Shown here piece after piece: positions 7,170 to 14,926 of a stretch of 64,000 nt of DNA. Numbering within the stretch: position 1 is the stretch's first letter; each line of letters begins with the position of its first letter. Origin of the DNA: Lutibacter sp. B1 (GTDB taxonomy: Bacteria; Bacteroidota; Bacteroidia; Flavobacteriales; Flavobacteriaceae). A program made the translations under genes and the position numbers. The notes beneath the pieces were generated by a model. The model worked only from the letters and a program-made list of their open reading frames with translations, did not search any database and had not been told where the DNA came from. The DNA lies in the NCBI RefSeq assembly GCF_012524075.1, contig NZ_JAAZUI010000016.1:24159-88158 (forward strand), read 5' to 3'.

Positions 7170-7265
7170 GCGTTAGGGATTGCGCTATTGTTTAAGCTCT
7201 TTTTACAGTTGAAATTCAACTGTAAAAAAGCGAGTAGCAAAAGCCCGACCCGAAGGGTAACGCCC
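7170..7265. repeat. Dispersed intergenic repeat, copy 1
   Basis: It begins GCGTTAGGGATTGC and ends AGCCCGACCCGAAGGGTAACGCCC-like (key parts GACCCGAAGGG and AACGCCC). The middle is a hairpin TTTTTACAGTTGAA/TTCAACTGTAAAAA. The same ends occur at 55249-55323 with an unrelated middle. It lies between the convergent small protein and the outer membrane protein gene, where the central hairpin could act as a terminator. Confidence 0.8.
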
Positions 7266-9934
7266 TATAAATTATACTTTACCGAGAACATCCATAAACG
7301 TGGTTGGATATAGTACAGTGATGTTGAATTACTATCGGAAATTTCGTTATAACTATCAGTATTCATTGAGGTGTTATTGGTTAAATTATCTACCGAAACT
7401 TTAAACTCCCATTTGCTGTCTTTTTGTTGATAGTACAAATTGGCATTTAAAAATGAATACTCATTTTTAACTGTTTTTTCGTCGTTTTTATAATTGTAAT
7501 AACTGTAGTCGGCAGTTAAAATAAAGTTTTTTAAGAAGCCTATTTCCATGTTTGCAAAAGGCCTGTCGGTTGTACTGCCTGTTTTTGAATATTCGGAAAA
7601 TGATTTTTGATAACCTACCTCAAAATTTGGTGCATCTTTAAATTTGGTAGCAACACTGCCTTGGTAACTGTGTGAAATTGTTTTAGATTTTATTCGTTCA
7701 TTATTCACAATATTGTTAAAAATTGAGTTTGAAAAATTTGCACTGAAATTGGTTTTTAATTTACTGTAGGTTTTTCCGTACCTAACATTTGCAGAGAAAG
7801 TTTCGTCTGCAAATTTTGAGTTAACAGGATACGAAATTCTATCAACTCCAATTAATTCTGTGTTATTTTTAACTCCATCTAACTTTTTTGTATAATTAAC
7901 TGACGCCATTAAATTAGTAAAAGAAAACATACTAAAACTAAAGTAACTTAGCGAATAATTATGGTAAAGTGAGTTGTCTAAATCTCTGTTTCCGCTTGTT
8001 AATGATGAATAATTTGAAATTAAATATCCTTCGGCAATATTATCAATATCAGAAAATTGAGTGGTAATTGAGTAATTGAAACGTAAACTTTCTGATGATT
8101 TGAACTGTAAACGAGCATATACATCTGGCAATAATTTGGTGCTATTCTGTTTATTTACACTATGTAACTGTGTATCTTTAGTTGTATAATGATGCAATGT
8201 TAATCCCGGATTAAATGTAAAAATTCCCGAAATCATTTTATAATGTAAGCCTACAAATACATCAGAAAAATTAAAATCTACATCGTTGTTTAAAACTTCA
8301 TCATTAAAATTTAACGTAGTGCCGTTATCTAAATTTTGTGAGATATGAGAGTTTAACTGTTGCTTACTTAACGTTGTTCCTACCGAAAGATTTATGTTGC
8401 TTTTTTGAGTTAAGAGGTAATAATAATCAATTTTTGCATCGAATTTATTTGTGGTTGTTTTTTTCTTTTGAAGAATATCATACAAACTTTCTTCATCGGA
8501 TGAAGGAATAATTTCAAAAGGTTGTGTAAATGCTAATGAATTGTATAATGGTTTATCTTTTTGATAGATGTGTTGTACTTCGGCCGAAAGAATATTTTTC
8601 TCATTTAATGTATAATACACATTAAAGTTTTGATTTAATGAAAAAGGTTTTTCTTCTTTATTGGTATCTACTGATCCTCGATTGGTTGATGTAACATCAT
8701 TTATTTCAGTTTGTTCAGATATTTTTCCGAAAATATCGTAGTCTATATGCAAATTAGTGCCAGGCTCGTAAGTTGTACTGAATTTTACCATCCCCAATTT
8801 ACTGCCTTGTGTTGCCGATGTTGTACTTTCTTCAGTTAAGCCTGTTTTATTATAAACCGTATTTGACTCGGTAAACATATCGGTTTCAGAATCATTTGCA
8901 ATGGCAAAACCATTAAAATCTAACGATTTTTTGGGCACTAAACTAAAGTTTACAGCCCCAAATTTTGAAGTAATTTCCTGAGCTCTGTTATTTTGTGTGG
9001 TCATAAATCCTAAACCACCTGATGAAACATTAAAACTTGTTCCGCTCCCACTCATTGCTCCTCGTAAACCGCCGGTAAATCTAAAATAATCGCGCATTGT
9101 AAATGGCGCGTCACCTATATTGTTAAAATCGGCTAAAACATTGATACTTTTTTCCGGACTGTAATAAAACAGTTTAGGTTTTGCCAAATATTTTTCGTTT
9201 TCTCCTCCGCCTGCATTTATTTCTCCAAACCAAAATCGTTTTTTACCTTGTTTCAATTTTATGTTTATGGCAATATTATCTTCGTTATTGGTAACAGCTC
9301 GCATACTTGAAACTTCGTTGTAATTTTTAAGCACTTGTACCTTATCTATAGCGCTTGCAGGAATATTTTTGGTTGCCAATTTGGAATCGCCATCAAAAAA
9401 TTCTTTTCCTTCAACCAATACTTTTTGTACTTTTTTTCCTTCAACTTCAACTTCCCCATTATCGTCCACATCAATACCCGGTAGTTTTTTTAGTACATCT
9501 TCTAATTTTTTTTCTTTGCCTGAGGTGAACGAATCGGAATTATAAACAATAGTATCACCTATAACTTTTACAGGCATTTCATAAGTTATTTCAACTTCTT
9601 TTAAAGATTCGTTAGATTCTTTTAAGGTAATATCCTTCTTCAAATCTTCTGATGAATTTTCTACAGTTATGTCGATAGTTGTAGTATCAAAACCTAAATA
9701 ACTTATTTTTAAAGTATATTGTTCATTTTGCTCTAAACTTAATTTATAATTTCCTTTAGAGTCTGAAATGGAATACGATTGTAAAAATTGTGTTCCTTTT
9801 TTAAAGGCTATTACATTTGCCATTTCCAGTGGTTCACCTTTTTCGTTTGTAACAACTCCTTCAAGTTTTATACTTTGAGATAAAGCAACTAAAGGCATTA
9901 TTGCAAAAAACAGTACAATTGCTATTTTTTCCAT
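7265..9934 (-). CDS. Outer membrane beta-barrel protein with N-terminal carboxypeptidase-regulatory domain
   Basis: The 889-residue protein has a signal peptide (MEKIAIVLFFAIMPLVALSQ), a CarboxypepD_reg-like beta-sandwich at about 22-105 (LEGVVTNEKGEPLEMANV, YLGFDTTTIDI), and a TonB-plug-like segment (DVLKKLPGIDVDDNGEVEVEGKK in pieces, VLVEGKEFF). A long barrel follows, ending in the aromatic MFSVKYNL. It matches the TonB-receptor-like outer membrane family often paired with GLPGLI genes. Substrate unknown. It is the last gene of a three-gene leftward unit after two GLPGLI genes (42-base gap), and the divergent two-component system probably controls it. Confidence 0.85.
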   Translation of the reverse strand: MEKIAIVLFFAIMPLVALSQSIKLEGVVTNEKGEPLEMANVIAFKKGTQFLQSYSISDSKGNYKLSLEQNEQYTLKISYLGFDTTTIDITVENSSEDLKKDITLKESNESLKEVEITYEMPVKVIGDTIVYNSDSFTSGKEKKLEDVLKKLPGIDVDDNGEVEVEGKKVQKVLVEGKEFFDGDSKLATKNIPASAIDKVQVLKNYNEVSSMRAVTNNEDNIAINIKLKQGKKRFWFGEINAGGGENEKYLAKPKLFYYSPEKSINVLADFNNIGDAPFTMRDYFRFTGGLRGAMSGSGTSFNVSSGGLGFMTTQNNRAQEITSKFGAVNFSLVPKKSLDFNGFAIANDSETDMFTESNTVYNKTGLTEESTTSATQGSKLGMVKFSTTYEPGTNLHIDYDIFGKISEQTEINDVTSTNRGSVDTNKEEKPFSLNQNFNVYYTLNEKNILSAEVQHIYQKDKPLYNSLAFTQPFEIIPSSDEESLYDILQKKKTTTNKFDAKIDYYYLLTQKSNINLSVGTTLSKQQLNSHISQNLDNGTTLNFNDEVLNNDVDFNFSDVFVGLHYKMISGIFTFNPGLTLHHYTTKDTQLHSVNKQNSTKLLPDVYARLQFKSSESLRFNYSITTQFSDIDNIAEGYLISNYSSLTSGNRDLDNSLYHNYSLSYFSFSMFSFTNLMASVNYTKKLDGVKNNTELIGVDRISYPVNSKFADETFSANVRYGKTYSKLKTNFSANFSNSIFNNIVNNERIKSKTISHSYQGSVATKFKDAPNFEVGYQKSFSEYSKTGSTTDRPFANMEIGFLKNFILTADYSYYNYKNDEKTVKNEYSFLNANLYYQQKDSKWEFKVSVDNLTNNTSMNTDSYNEISDSNSTSLYYIQPRLWMFSVKYNL

Positions 9935-9976
9935 TTATTCGTTATAATTTTTAATAAGATATAATTGACACTTACT

Positions 9977-10837
9977 TTATCCTCTTATTCTAAAATGTTG
10001 ACCTCCATCATTTTTCTGACGCTCATTTCTAAATCTTTCTCTCATTTCGATCATTTTTTCTTTCATTATTTCATCAAATTCAGCTTGAGTAACCTCTTTT
10101 CCTTTTTTAGGTTCCGATATTTCTACTTTTTCTTTAGGATTCATCACAATTTTAGTACACAATATTTGAGTATTTCCTGCACTTACTTCAAGTATTAATC
10201 CGGGTAAACCCCAATAATTAGCCGGTCCGTTACTTACCGGAATATCTAATGTATACCAGGCAGTAATAATAACATCAACCATTTCTTTAGGTTTATCTTC
10301 TTTATTTTCCTCTTCATCATTTGAAGGAGGTCCAAACTTAAGAGCTTCTTTCTTTTCTTCTTTTATAACTGCTGTAGCTTTAAAACACATATTATTACCA
10401 ATCATTTTGGTTTCTTGCTCCATCTTCCACGCGTAAGGTGTTAATTCATCAACAATTAAAAAGTTTTTCCCACTAAACTCTTGTTCTTTTACTAACCTTT
10501 TTTCAAGTATATTTTTATACTGTTTTCCTGAAGAAGCACCTCCCATCATCATAAAACGCATACCTCCTCTTCCTCCATTAGATTGATCTAATTTTTCTTC
10601 TTCTTTATAAATAGATGCAGTTTTATCAAAAGTTAATACATAGGTTTTTTCAAGTTGATTTTTCATCATTTCTTGAATGCGTTTAACTCTGTCAGCCGGA
10701 ATTCTTGAATCATCAAAATTAACATCCAACTTTGTTTTGGTTTGGTAAACTGCCATTCCTTGAAAATCTTGCGCAATAACGGATGTTGATATAAATAATA
10801 CGGCCACAACTATGTTTTTAAAAAATACACTCTTCAT
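9977..10837 (-). CDS. GLPGLI family protein
   Basis: A 286-residue secreted protein with signal peptide MKSVFFKNIVVAVLFISTSVIAQ and the family hallmark NYWGLPGLILEV late in the sequence. The tail, QAEFDEIMKEKMIEMRERFRNE, is charged and coiled-coil-like. The molecular function of the family is unknown; members are usually next to a TonB-receptor-like protein, as here. It is paralogous to the next gene upstream (both contain QDFQGMAVYQTK/QDFQGIAIYQTK). A -7 element at 10867-10874 may give it its own promoter. Confidence 0.92.
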   Translation of the reverse strand: MKSVFFKNIVVAVLFISTSVIAQDFQGMAVYQTKTKLDVNFDDSRIPADRVKRIQEMMKNQLEKTYVLTFDKTASIYKEEEKLDQSNGGRGGMRFMMMGGASSGKQYKNILEKRLVKEQEFSGKNFLIVDELTPYAWKMEQETKMIGNNMCFKATAVIKEEKKEALKFGPPSNDEEENKEDKPKEMVDVIITAWYTLDIPVSNGPANYWGLPGLILEVSAGNTQILCTKIVMNPKEKVEISEPKKGKEVTQAEFDEIMKEKMIEMRERFRNERQKNDGGQHFRIRG

Positions 10838-10866
10838 TTTTACAATTGTTTTTAAATCTATTTAAA

Positions 10867-10874
10867 CAAATATA
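10867..10874 (-). promoter_or_regulatory. Internal promoter -7 element before the second GLPGLI gene
   Basis: Minus strand TATATTTG matches TAnnTTTG, 30 bases ahead of the start at 10837. It is part of a 12-bp palindrome CAAATATATTTG. A TTTG-like -33 lies about 24 bases further up, slightly long. Confidence 0.45.
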
Positions 10875-10954
10875 TTTGCTGCCTTTTAATTTTACAGCCA
10901 AAAATATGTTAAACTACTATAGAGATTAGACTCAAAATAATTGTAAGGTTTAAT

Positions 10955-11767
10955 TTAACCACCTATTTTAATTTCAATAGTATTCCCATTCCCTTTTTTT
11001 CTTCCACTTGAAAATTTCTCTATCATTTCCTTTTGCTTTTTTTCGCTTATTTTATCAAATTCAATCTGAGTTACTTTTTTTCCTTTTTTTGGTATTTCAA
11101 ATTCTATCTTTTTCTCCGGATTTAAAATTAATTTATTGCATAAATACATTTTTTTGCCCACAATCATTTCCATTATTAATCCCGGTAACCCATAATATTT
11201 ATCGGGTCCGTGTGTTACCGGTATTTCCGGTGTATACCAAGCAATTATATTTTTAGTTTTCACCTCCTTTTTACCTGTTTTAAATTCAACATCCTCATAC
11301 GTTTCAACAGCGGTTGCTTTATAACAAGTATAATTCCCTATTATTTTACTTTCATTTTCTAATTTCCAATCTGTTTTTTCCATTCTATCCGAAATTAAAA
11401 ATTGCTTTCCCATTAAATCACGAGAATTCACAAATGTTTCAGTTTGTGTATTTTTATATAATTTACTTCTGTCACCTGCAATTGTAATTGTTAAGCCACC
11501 TGAAGAAACTTCAGGCTTATCTAATTGCTCTTCTTCTTTATAAAACGATTCTGTTTTATTAAACTTAAGCTCATAAACTTTTTCAAATTGTTTTTGTAAC
11601 ATTTCTTGAATAGCCTGTTGTTGACTAAAATCTGTTTTTGTGCTATCCATTGTTAAATTGACAACTTGTTTTGTTTGGTATATTGCTATTCCTTGAAAAT
11701 CTTGCGAAAAAAGAGTACCAATAAACAAAAAGAAAATTCCTATAAAAAGATATGCTTGTTTTTTCAT
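10955..11767 (-). CDS. GLPGLI family protein
   Basis: A 270-residue secreted protein with signal peptide ending LFSQ and the motif KYYGLPGLIMEM. It shares its overall plan with the neighbouring paralog: QDFQGIAIYQTK at the mature N-terminus, a KTESFYKEEEQLDK block, a DWKLENESKIIGNYTCYKA block, and a Lys/Glu-rich tail. First gene of the leftward unit GLPGLI-GLPGLI-outer membrane protein. It faces the divergent histidine kinase gene across a 121-base region with candidate response-regulator repeats. Function unknown. Confidence 0.92.
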   Translation of the reverse strand: MKKQAYLFIGIFFLFIGTLFSQDFQGIAIYQTKQVVNLTMDSTKTDFSQQQAIQEMLQKQFEKVYELKFNKTESFYKEEEQLDKPEVSSGGLTITIAGDRSKLYKNTQTETFVNSRDLMGKQFLISDRMEKTDWKLENESKIIGNYTCYKATAVETYEDVEFKTGKKEVKTKNIIAWYTPEIPVTHGPDKYYGLPGLIMEMIVGKKMYLCNKLILNPEKKIEFEIPKKGKKVTQIEFDKISEKKQKEMIEKFSSGRKKGNGNTIEIKIGG

Positions 11768-11794
11768 TGTTTAGAATTATTTATAATTACTTCA

Positions 11795-11802
11795 CAAATC
11801 TA
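11795..11802 (-). promoter_or_regulatory. Promoter -7 of the GLPGLI operon
   Basis: Minus strand TAGATTTG matches TAnnTTTG exactly, 27 bases before the start codon. No -33 TTG is present at the usual distance; instead the TGTTAA repeats begin 22 bases upstream of it. Confidence 0.65.
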
Positions 11803-11823
11803 AACGCTATTGTTCTAACTTAA

Positions 11824-11849
11824 TGTTAATGAGTGTTAACGAGTGTTAA
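11824..11849. promoter_or_regulatory. Triple 10-bp direct repeat, likely response-regulator site
   Basis: TGTTAA occurs at 11824, 11834 and 11844, that is TGTTAATGAG, TGTTAACGAG and TGTTAACACC. A 10-bp period places the sites on one DNA face, as OmpR/PhoB-family regulators bind. It lies between two divergent -7 elements that both lack a -33. Confidence 0.65.
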
Positions 11850-11876
11850 CACCAATAATTTATTATTTTTAAATAG

Positions 11877-11884
11877 TACATTTG
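11877..11884 (+). promoter_or_regulatory. Promoter -7 of the two-component system
   Basis: TACATTTG matches TAnnTTTG and ends only 4 bases before the GTG start codon at 11889. The transcript is therefore predicted to be leaderless or nearly so. Confidence 0.65.
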
Positions 11885-11888
11885 AAAT

Positions 11889-13508
11889 GTGAAGACAAAA
11901 AAATACAACTGGATTTTATATTTAATTACAGTAACAATTTTTACCACTATTGCTGTACAAGTGTATTGGAATTATAAAAATTACCAATTAAATAAAAATA
12001 GAATTGTCAACGAGATTCAAATTAGTTTTGATAATTCAATCGAAGAATATTATGCGGAATTGGCTAAAGCAAATTACATCACGATAATTGACAACGACAG
12101 TTTATCTACTGCCAATCATTTTTTTGAAGATGTTGCTTTTGATTCTATTTTTAACGAATCAAGAATAAAGAAAACAAATTCAAAAAAACAAAAGTTTTCT
12201 AAAAATAAAAGATCTGAAAATACTGAAATAAAAATTAATACTGAAGAGTCAAAAAATAACCTAAAATTTGATTCTCTTTTTATAAATATTACAGAAGAAA
12301 CAAACAAACGCACACAAAGTACTTTCCCTATAAATAACGATACTATTACTAAATTTACGAATTTAAATGATGATGAAACTACCGGTTATACATTTGATAA
12401 AAAAAATAAAACTGTTAGTAAAGTAACCGTAATTAGAGGGAAAAAAGCTGCTGACAGTATTAAATTATTAAAGGGATTGAAAACCTTATTTGTATCAATT
12501 AACAAAGATACTATTGAGTACGAAAAACTAGATTCTTTATTACAAAAGCAGCTTCAGCAAAAAAATATAAATCTTGAGTTTGCTATTCATCATTTAAAAA
12601 AAGATACGCTTTTTTACTATTCAAATAACTCAATTACAACTAAAAACCTCGTTGTAAATTCAAAATCTACCTATATTAAGCCTAACAATAAATTACAACT
12701 TTACTTTAAAAATCCCTCAACAGAAATTTTAAAAAGAAGTGTTTCTGGAATACTAATTTCGTTACTACTTTCATTAGCAATAATTTCATCTTTGTTTTAT
12801 CTTTTATATATCATAAAAAATCAAAAACAACTAGCAGAAATTAAAAATGATTTAATAAGTAATATAACTCACGAACTAAAAACCCCCATTACCACTATTT
12901 CAACTGCTTTAGAAGCTCTTAAAAATTTTAATGCATTAGAAGATAAAACTAAAACAGAAAATTACATTTCTATTGCAAACGCTCAAGTAACTAAACTAAA
13001 TGTAATGGTTGAAAAAATATTGGAAACAGCTACTTTAAATCAAGAAGAATTATCTTTAAATAAAGAACCTATTGATATTCATAAACTCCTGAAAAATTGT
13101 ATAAATAAATACCAAGTTATAAATCCTGAAAAAAAAATTATTTATAAAAATATGATTGATTCCACGCTACTTAATTTAGATAAATTTCACTTTGAAAATG
13201 CTATTTCAAATATTATAGATAATGCACTAAAGTATGGTGGAAATAAGATATGTATTGAATTATCCAAAACAAAAAACAGTATGATAATACTCTTTAAAGA
13301 TAATGGAAATGGAATTCCAAAAAATCAAAAAGAGAAAATTTTTGAACAATTTTATAGAATTCCAACAGGAGATACACATAACGTAAAAGGATTTGGAATT
13401 GGATTGTATTACACAAAAAATATTATTGAAAAACACAATGGAAATATTACCGTTATTTATGATAAAAAAAATAAAACCGTATTTAAAATTGAGTTGTTAA
13501 ATGAATAA
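11889..13508 (+). CDS. Two-component sensor histidine kinase
   Basis: A 539-residue membrane kinase starting at GTG. One membrane segment lies at about 8-28. A long Lys/Asn-rich extracytoplasmic region extends to about 280, followed by a second membrane segment SGILISLLLSLAIISSLFYL. Then come a HisKA dimerisation helix with NITHELKTPITTI (His near 328), the N box NIIDNALKYGG, G1 KDNGNGIP, and G2 GFGIGLYY. There is no recognisable HAMP domain. GTG is the only start that keeps the first membrane segment; there is no in-frame Met between. The last codons overlap the response regulator gene by 8 bases. It is divergent from the GLPGLI operon, its likely target. Confidence 0.93.
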   Translation: MKTKKYNWILYLITVTIFTTIAVQVYWNYKNYQLNKNRIVNEIQISFDNSIEEYYAELAKANYITIIDNDSLSTANHFFEDVAFDSIFNESRIKKTNSKKQKFSKNKRSENTEIKINTEESKNNLKFDSLFINITEETNKRTQSTFPINNDTITKFTNLNDDETTGYTFDKKNKTVSKVTVIRGKKAADSIKLLKGLKTLFVSINKDTIEYEKLDSLLQKQLQQKNINLEFAIHHLKKDTLFYYSNNSITTKNLVVNSKSTYIKPNNKLQLYFKNPSTEILKRSVSGILISLLLSLAIISSLFYLLYIIKNQKQLAEIKNDLISNITHELKTPITTISTALEALKNFNALEDKTKTENYISIANAQVTKLNVMVEKILETATLNQEELSLNKEPIDIHKLLKNCINKYQVINPEKKIIYKNMIDSTLLNLDKFHFENAISNIIDNALKYGGNKICIELSKTKNSMIILFKDNGNGIPKNQKEKIFEQFYRIPTGDTHNVKGFGIGLYYTKNIIEKHNGNITVIYDKKNKTVFKIELLNE

Positions 13509-14181
13509 TCTTGTAAAAATTTTACTAGCTGAAGATGAGCCTTCTTTAGGTAGAATAATTAAAGAAAGTTTAGAATCCCGAAACTTTGAAGTTTTACTTT
13601 GTTTAGATGGTGAAGAAGCATATAAAACATACAAAAAAGAAAAACCTCTTTTACTAGTTTTAGATGTTATGATGCCAAAAAAAGATGGTTTCACATTGGC
13701 TAAGGAAATTAGACAAGAAAACGCCTCTATTCCTATTATTTTTTTAACATCTAAATCACAAACGCGAGATATTGTTGAAGGGTTTACTATTGGTGGTAAT
13801 GATTATTTAAAAAAACCCTTTAGTATGGAGGAGCTTATTGTTAGAATTAATGCCCTTTTAAAAAGAACTAAACTTGAGTATAAAGATGAACAAATCCAAT
13901 TGGGTAATTTTATTTTCAATTTAAAAAATCAAACAATTCAATTCAATTCAAAAACAGAAACTTTAACTCATAGAGAAGCTCATTTACTCTATTATTTATT
14001 AAAAAATAAGAATCAAATATTAGATCGATCTTTCATTTTAAAAAAATTATGGGGCGATGATGATTTTTTTAACGCACGAAGTATGGATGTTTTTATAACA
14101 AAGCTTCGTAAAAAACTAAAAAAAGATCCTAAAATTCAAATAATTAACGTTCGTGGTTATGGATATAAACTAATTTTTTAA
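13501..14181 (+). CDS. OmpR-family response regulator
   Basis: A 226-residue regulator. The receiver domain has the acidic pocket AEDEPSLG, phosphoacceptor Asp in LLVLDVMMPKKDG (about 55), Thr/Ser in FLTSKSQ, and Lys in YLKKPFSMEEL (about 104). The winged-helix DNA-binding domain covers about 130-226 (LTHREAHLLYYLLKNK, RSMDVFITKLRKKL, NVRGYGYKL). It is translated with an 8-base overlap after the kinase. The three TGTTAA repeats at 11824-11849 are good candidate binding sites, implying autoregulation and control of the GLPGLI/outer membrane operon; this is inferred. Confidence 0.95.
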   Translation: MNNLVKILLAEDEPSLGRIIKESLESRNFEVLLCLDGEEAYKTYKKEKPLLLVLDVMMPKKDGFTLAKEIRQENASIPIIFLTSKSQTRDIVEGFTIGGNDYLKKPFSMEELIVRINALLKRTKLEYKDEQIQLGNFIFNLKNQTIQFNSKTETLTHREAHLLYYLLKNKNQILDRSFILKKLWGDDDFFNARSMDVFITKLRKKLKKDPKIQIINVRGYGYKLIF

Positions 14182-14255
14182 AGTGTTGTATTTGTTTAAA
14201 TAAATCATGAAAAATTTATTTATCTTAGCATTTTAACTTTCATCGAAAATTGATT

Positions 14256-14870
14256 ATGCACGTAGCTATTGCCGGAAATATTGGAGCAGGAAAAACCACG
14301 TTAACAAAACTTTTAGCCAAACATTACAAATGGGATCCTCATTTTGAGTCTGTTGATGAAAATCCTTACTTAGATGATTTTTACAGTGAAATGGAACGTT
14401 GGTCGTTTAACTTACAAGTTTACTTTTTAAATAGTAGATTTCGACAAATACTCGAAATTAGAGAAAGTGGGAAAAATATCATTCAGGATAGGACTATTTA
14501 TGAAGATGCTCGAATTTTTGCACCAAATTTACACGCTATGGGTTTAATGCCTAATAGAGATTTTAACAATTATGAATCTCTTTTTGAATTAATGGAACGT
14601 TTGGTTACTCCACCCGATTTACTTATTTATTTAAGAGCTTCTATACCTACATTGGTTGGACAAATTCATAAAAGAGGAAGAGATTATGAAAATTCTATAA
14701 GCATTGATTATTTAAGTAGATTGAATGAACGCTATGAAGCATGGATATCTAAATATCAAAAAGGGAAATTATTAATTATTGATGTAGATAATTTAGACTT
14801 TGTTGAAAACCCAGAAGATTTAGGTTCTATTATTGATAAAATTGATGCACAAATACACGGATTATTTTAA
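14256..14870 (+). CDS. Deoxynucleoside kinase
   Basis: A 204-residue dNK-family kinase that phosphorylates deoxynucleosides for salvage. P-loop GNIGAGKTTL is near the N-terminus, then ENPYLDDFY, the substrate-binding WSFNLQVYFLNSRF, the DR motif QDRTIYEDA, and the LID arginines KRGRDYE. I prefer the ATG at 14256 over an in-frame TTG six bases earlier. A paralogous kinase domain is fused to FolK at 31330. Substrate preference (dA/dG/dC) cannot be told from sequence alone. A strong hairpin terminator follows. Confidence 0.93.
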   Translation: MHVAIAGNIGAGKTTLTKLLAKHYKWDPHFESVDENPYLDDFYSEMERWSFNLQVYFLNSRFRQILEIRESGKNIIQDRTIYEDARIFAPNLHAMGLMPNRDFNNYESLFELMERLVTPPDLLIYLRASIPTLVGQIHKRGRDYENSISIDYLSRLNERYEAWISKYQKGKLLIIDVDNLDFVENPEDLGSIIDKIDAQIHGLF

Positions 14871-14881
14871 AAATTACTTAT

Positions 14882-14910
14882 AAAAAAGCTCGCCAATGGC
14901 GAGCTTTTTT
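14882..14910. terminator. Bidirectional terminator between dNK and hppA
   Basis: AAAAAGCTCGCC and GGCGAGCTTTTT pair perfectly around AAT, with A- and T-runs on the two sides. It serves the two convergent genes. Confidence 0.92.
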
Positions 14911-14926
14911 ATTAACCTTTATTTTA

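Noticed and set aside
9965..10198. Plus-strand frame rich in Phe and Ser
   Set aside because: Antisense to the GLPGLI gene; its composition simply mirrors Glu/Lys-rich coding on the other strand.
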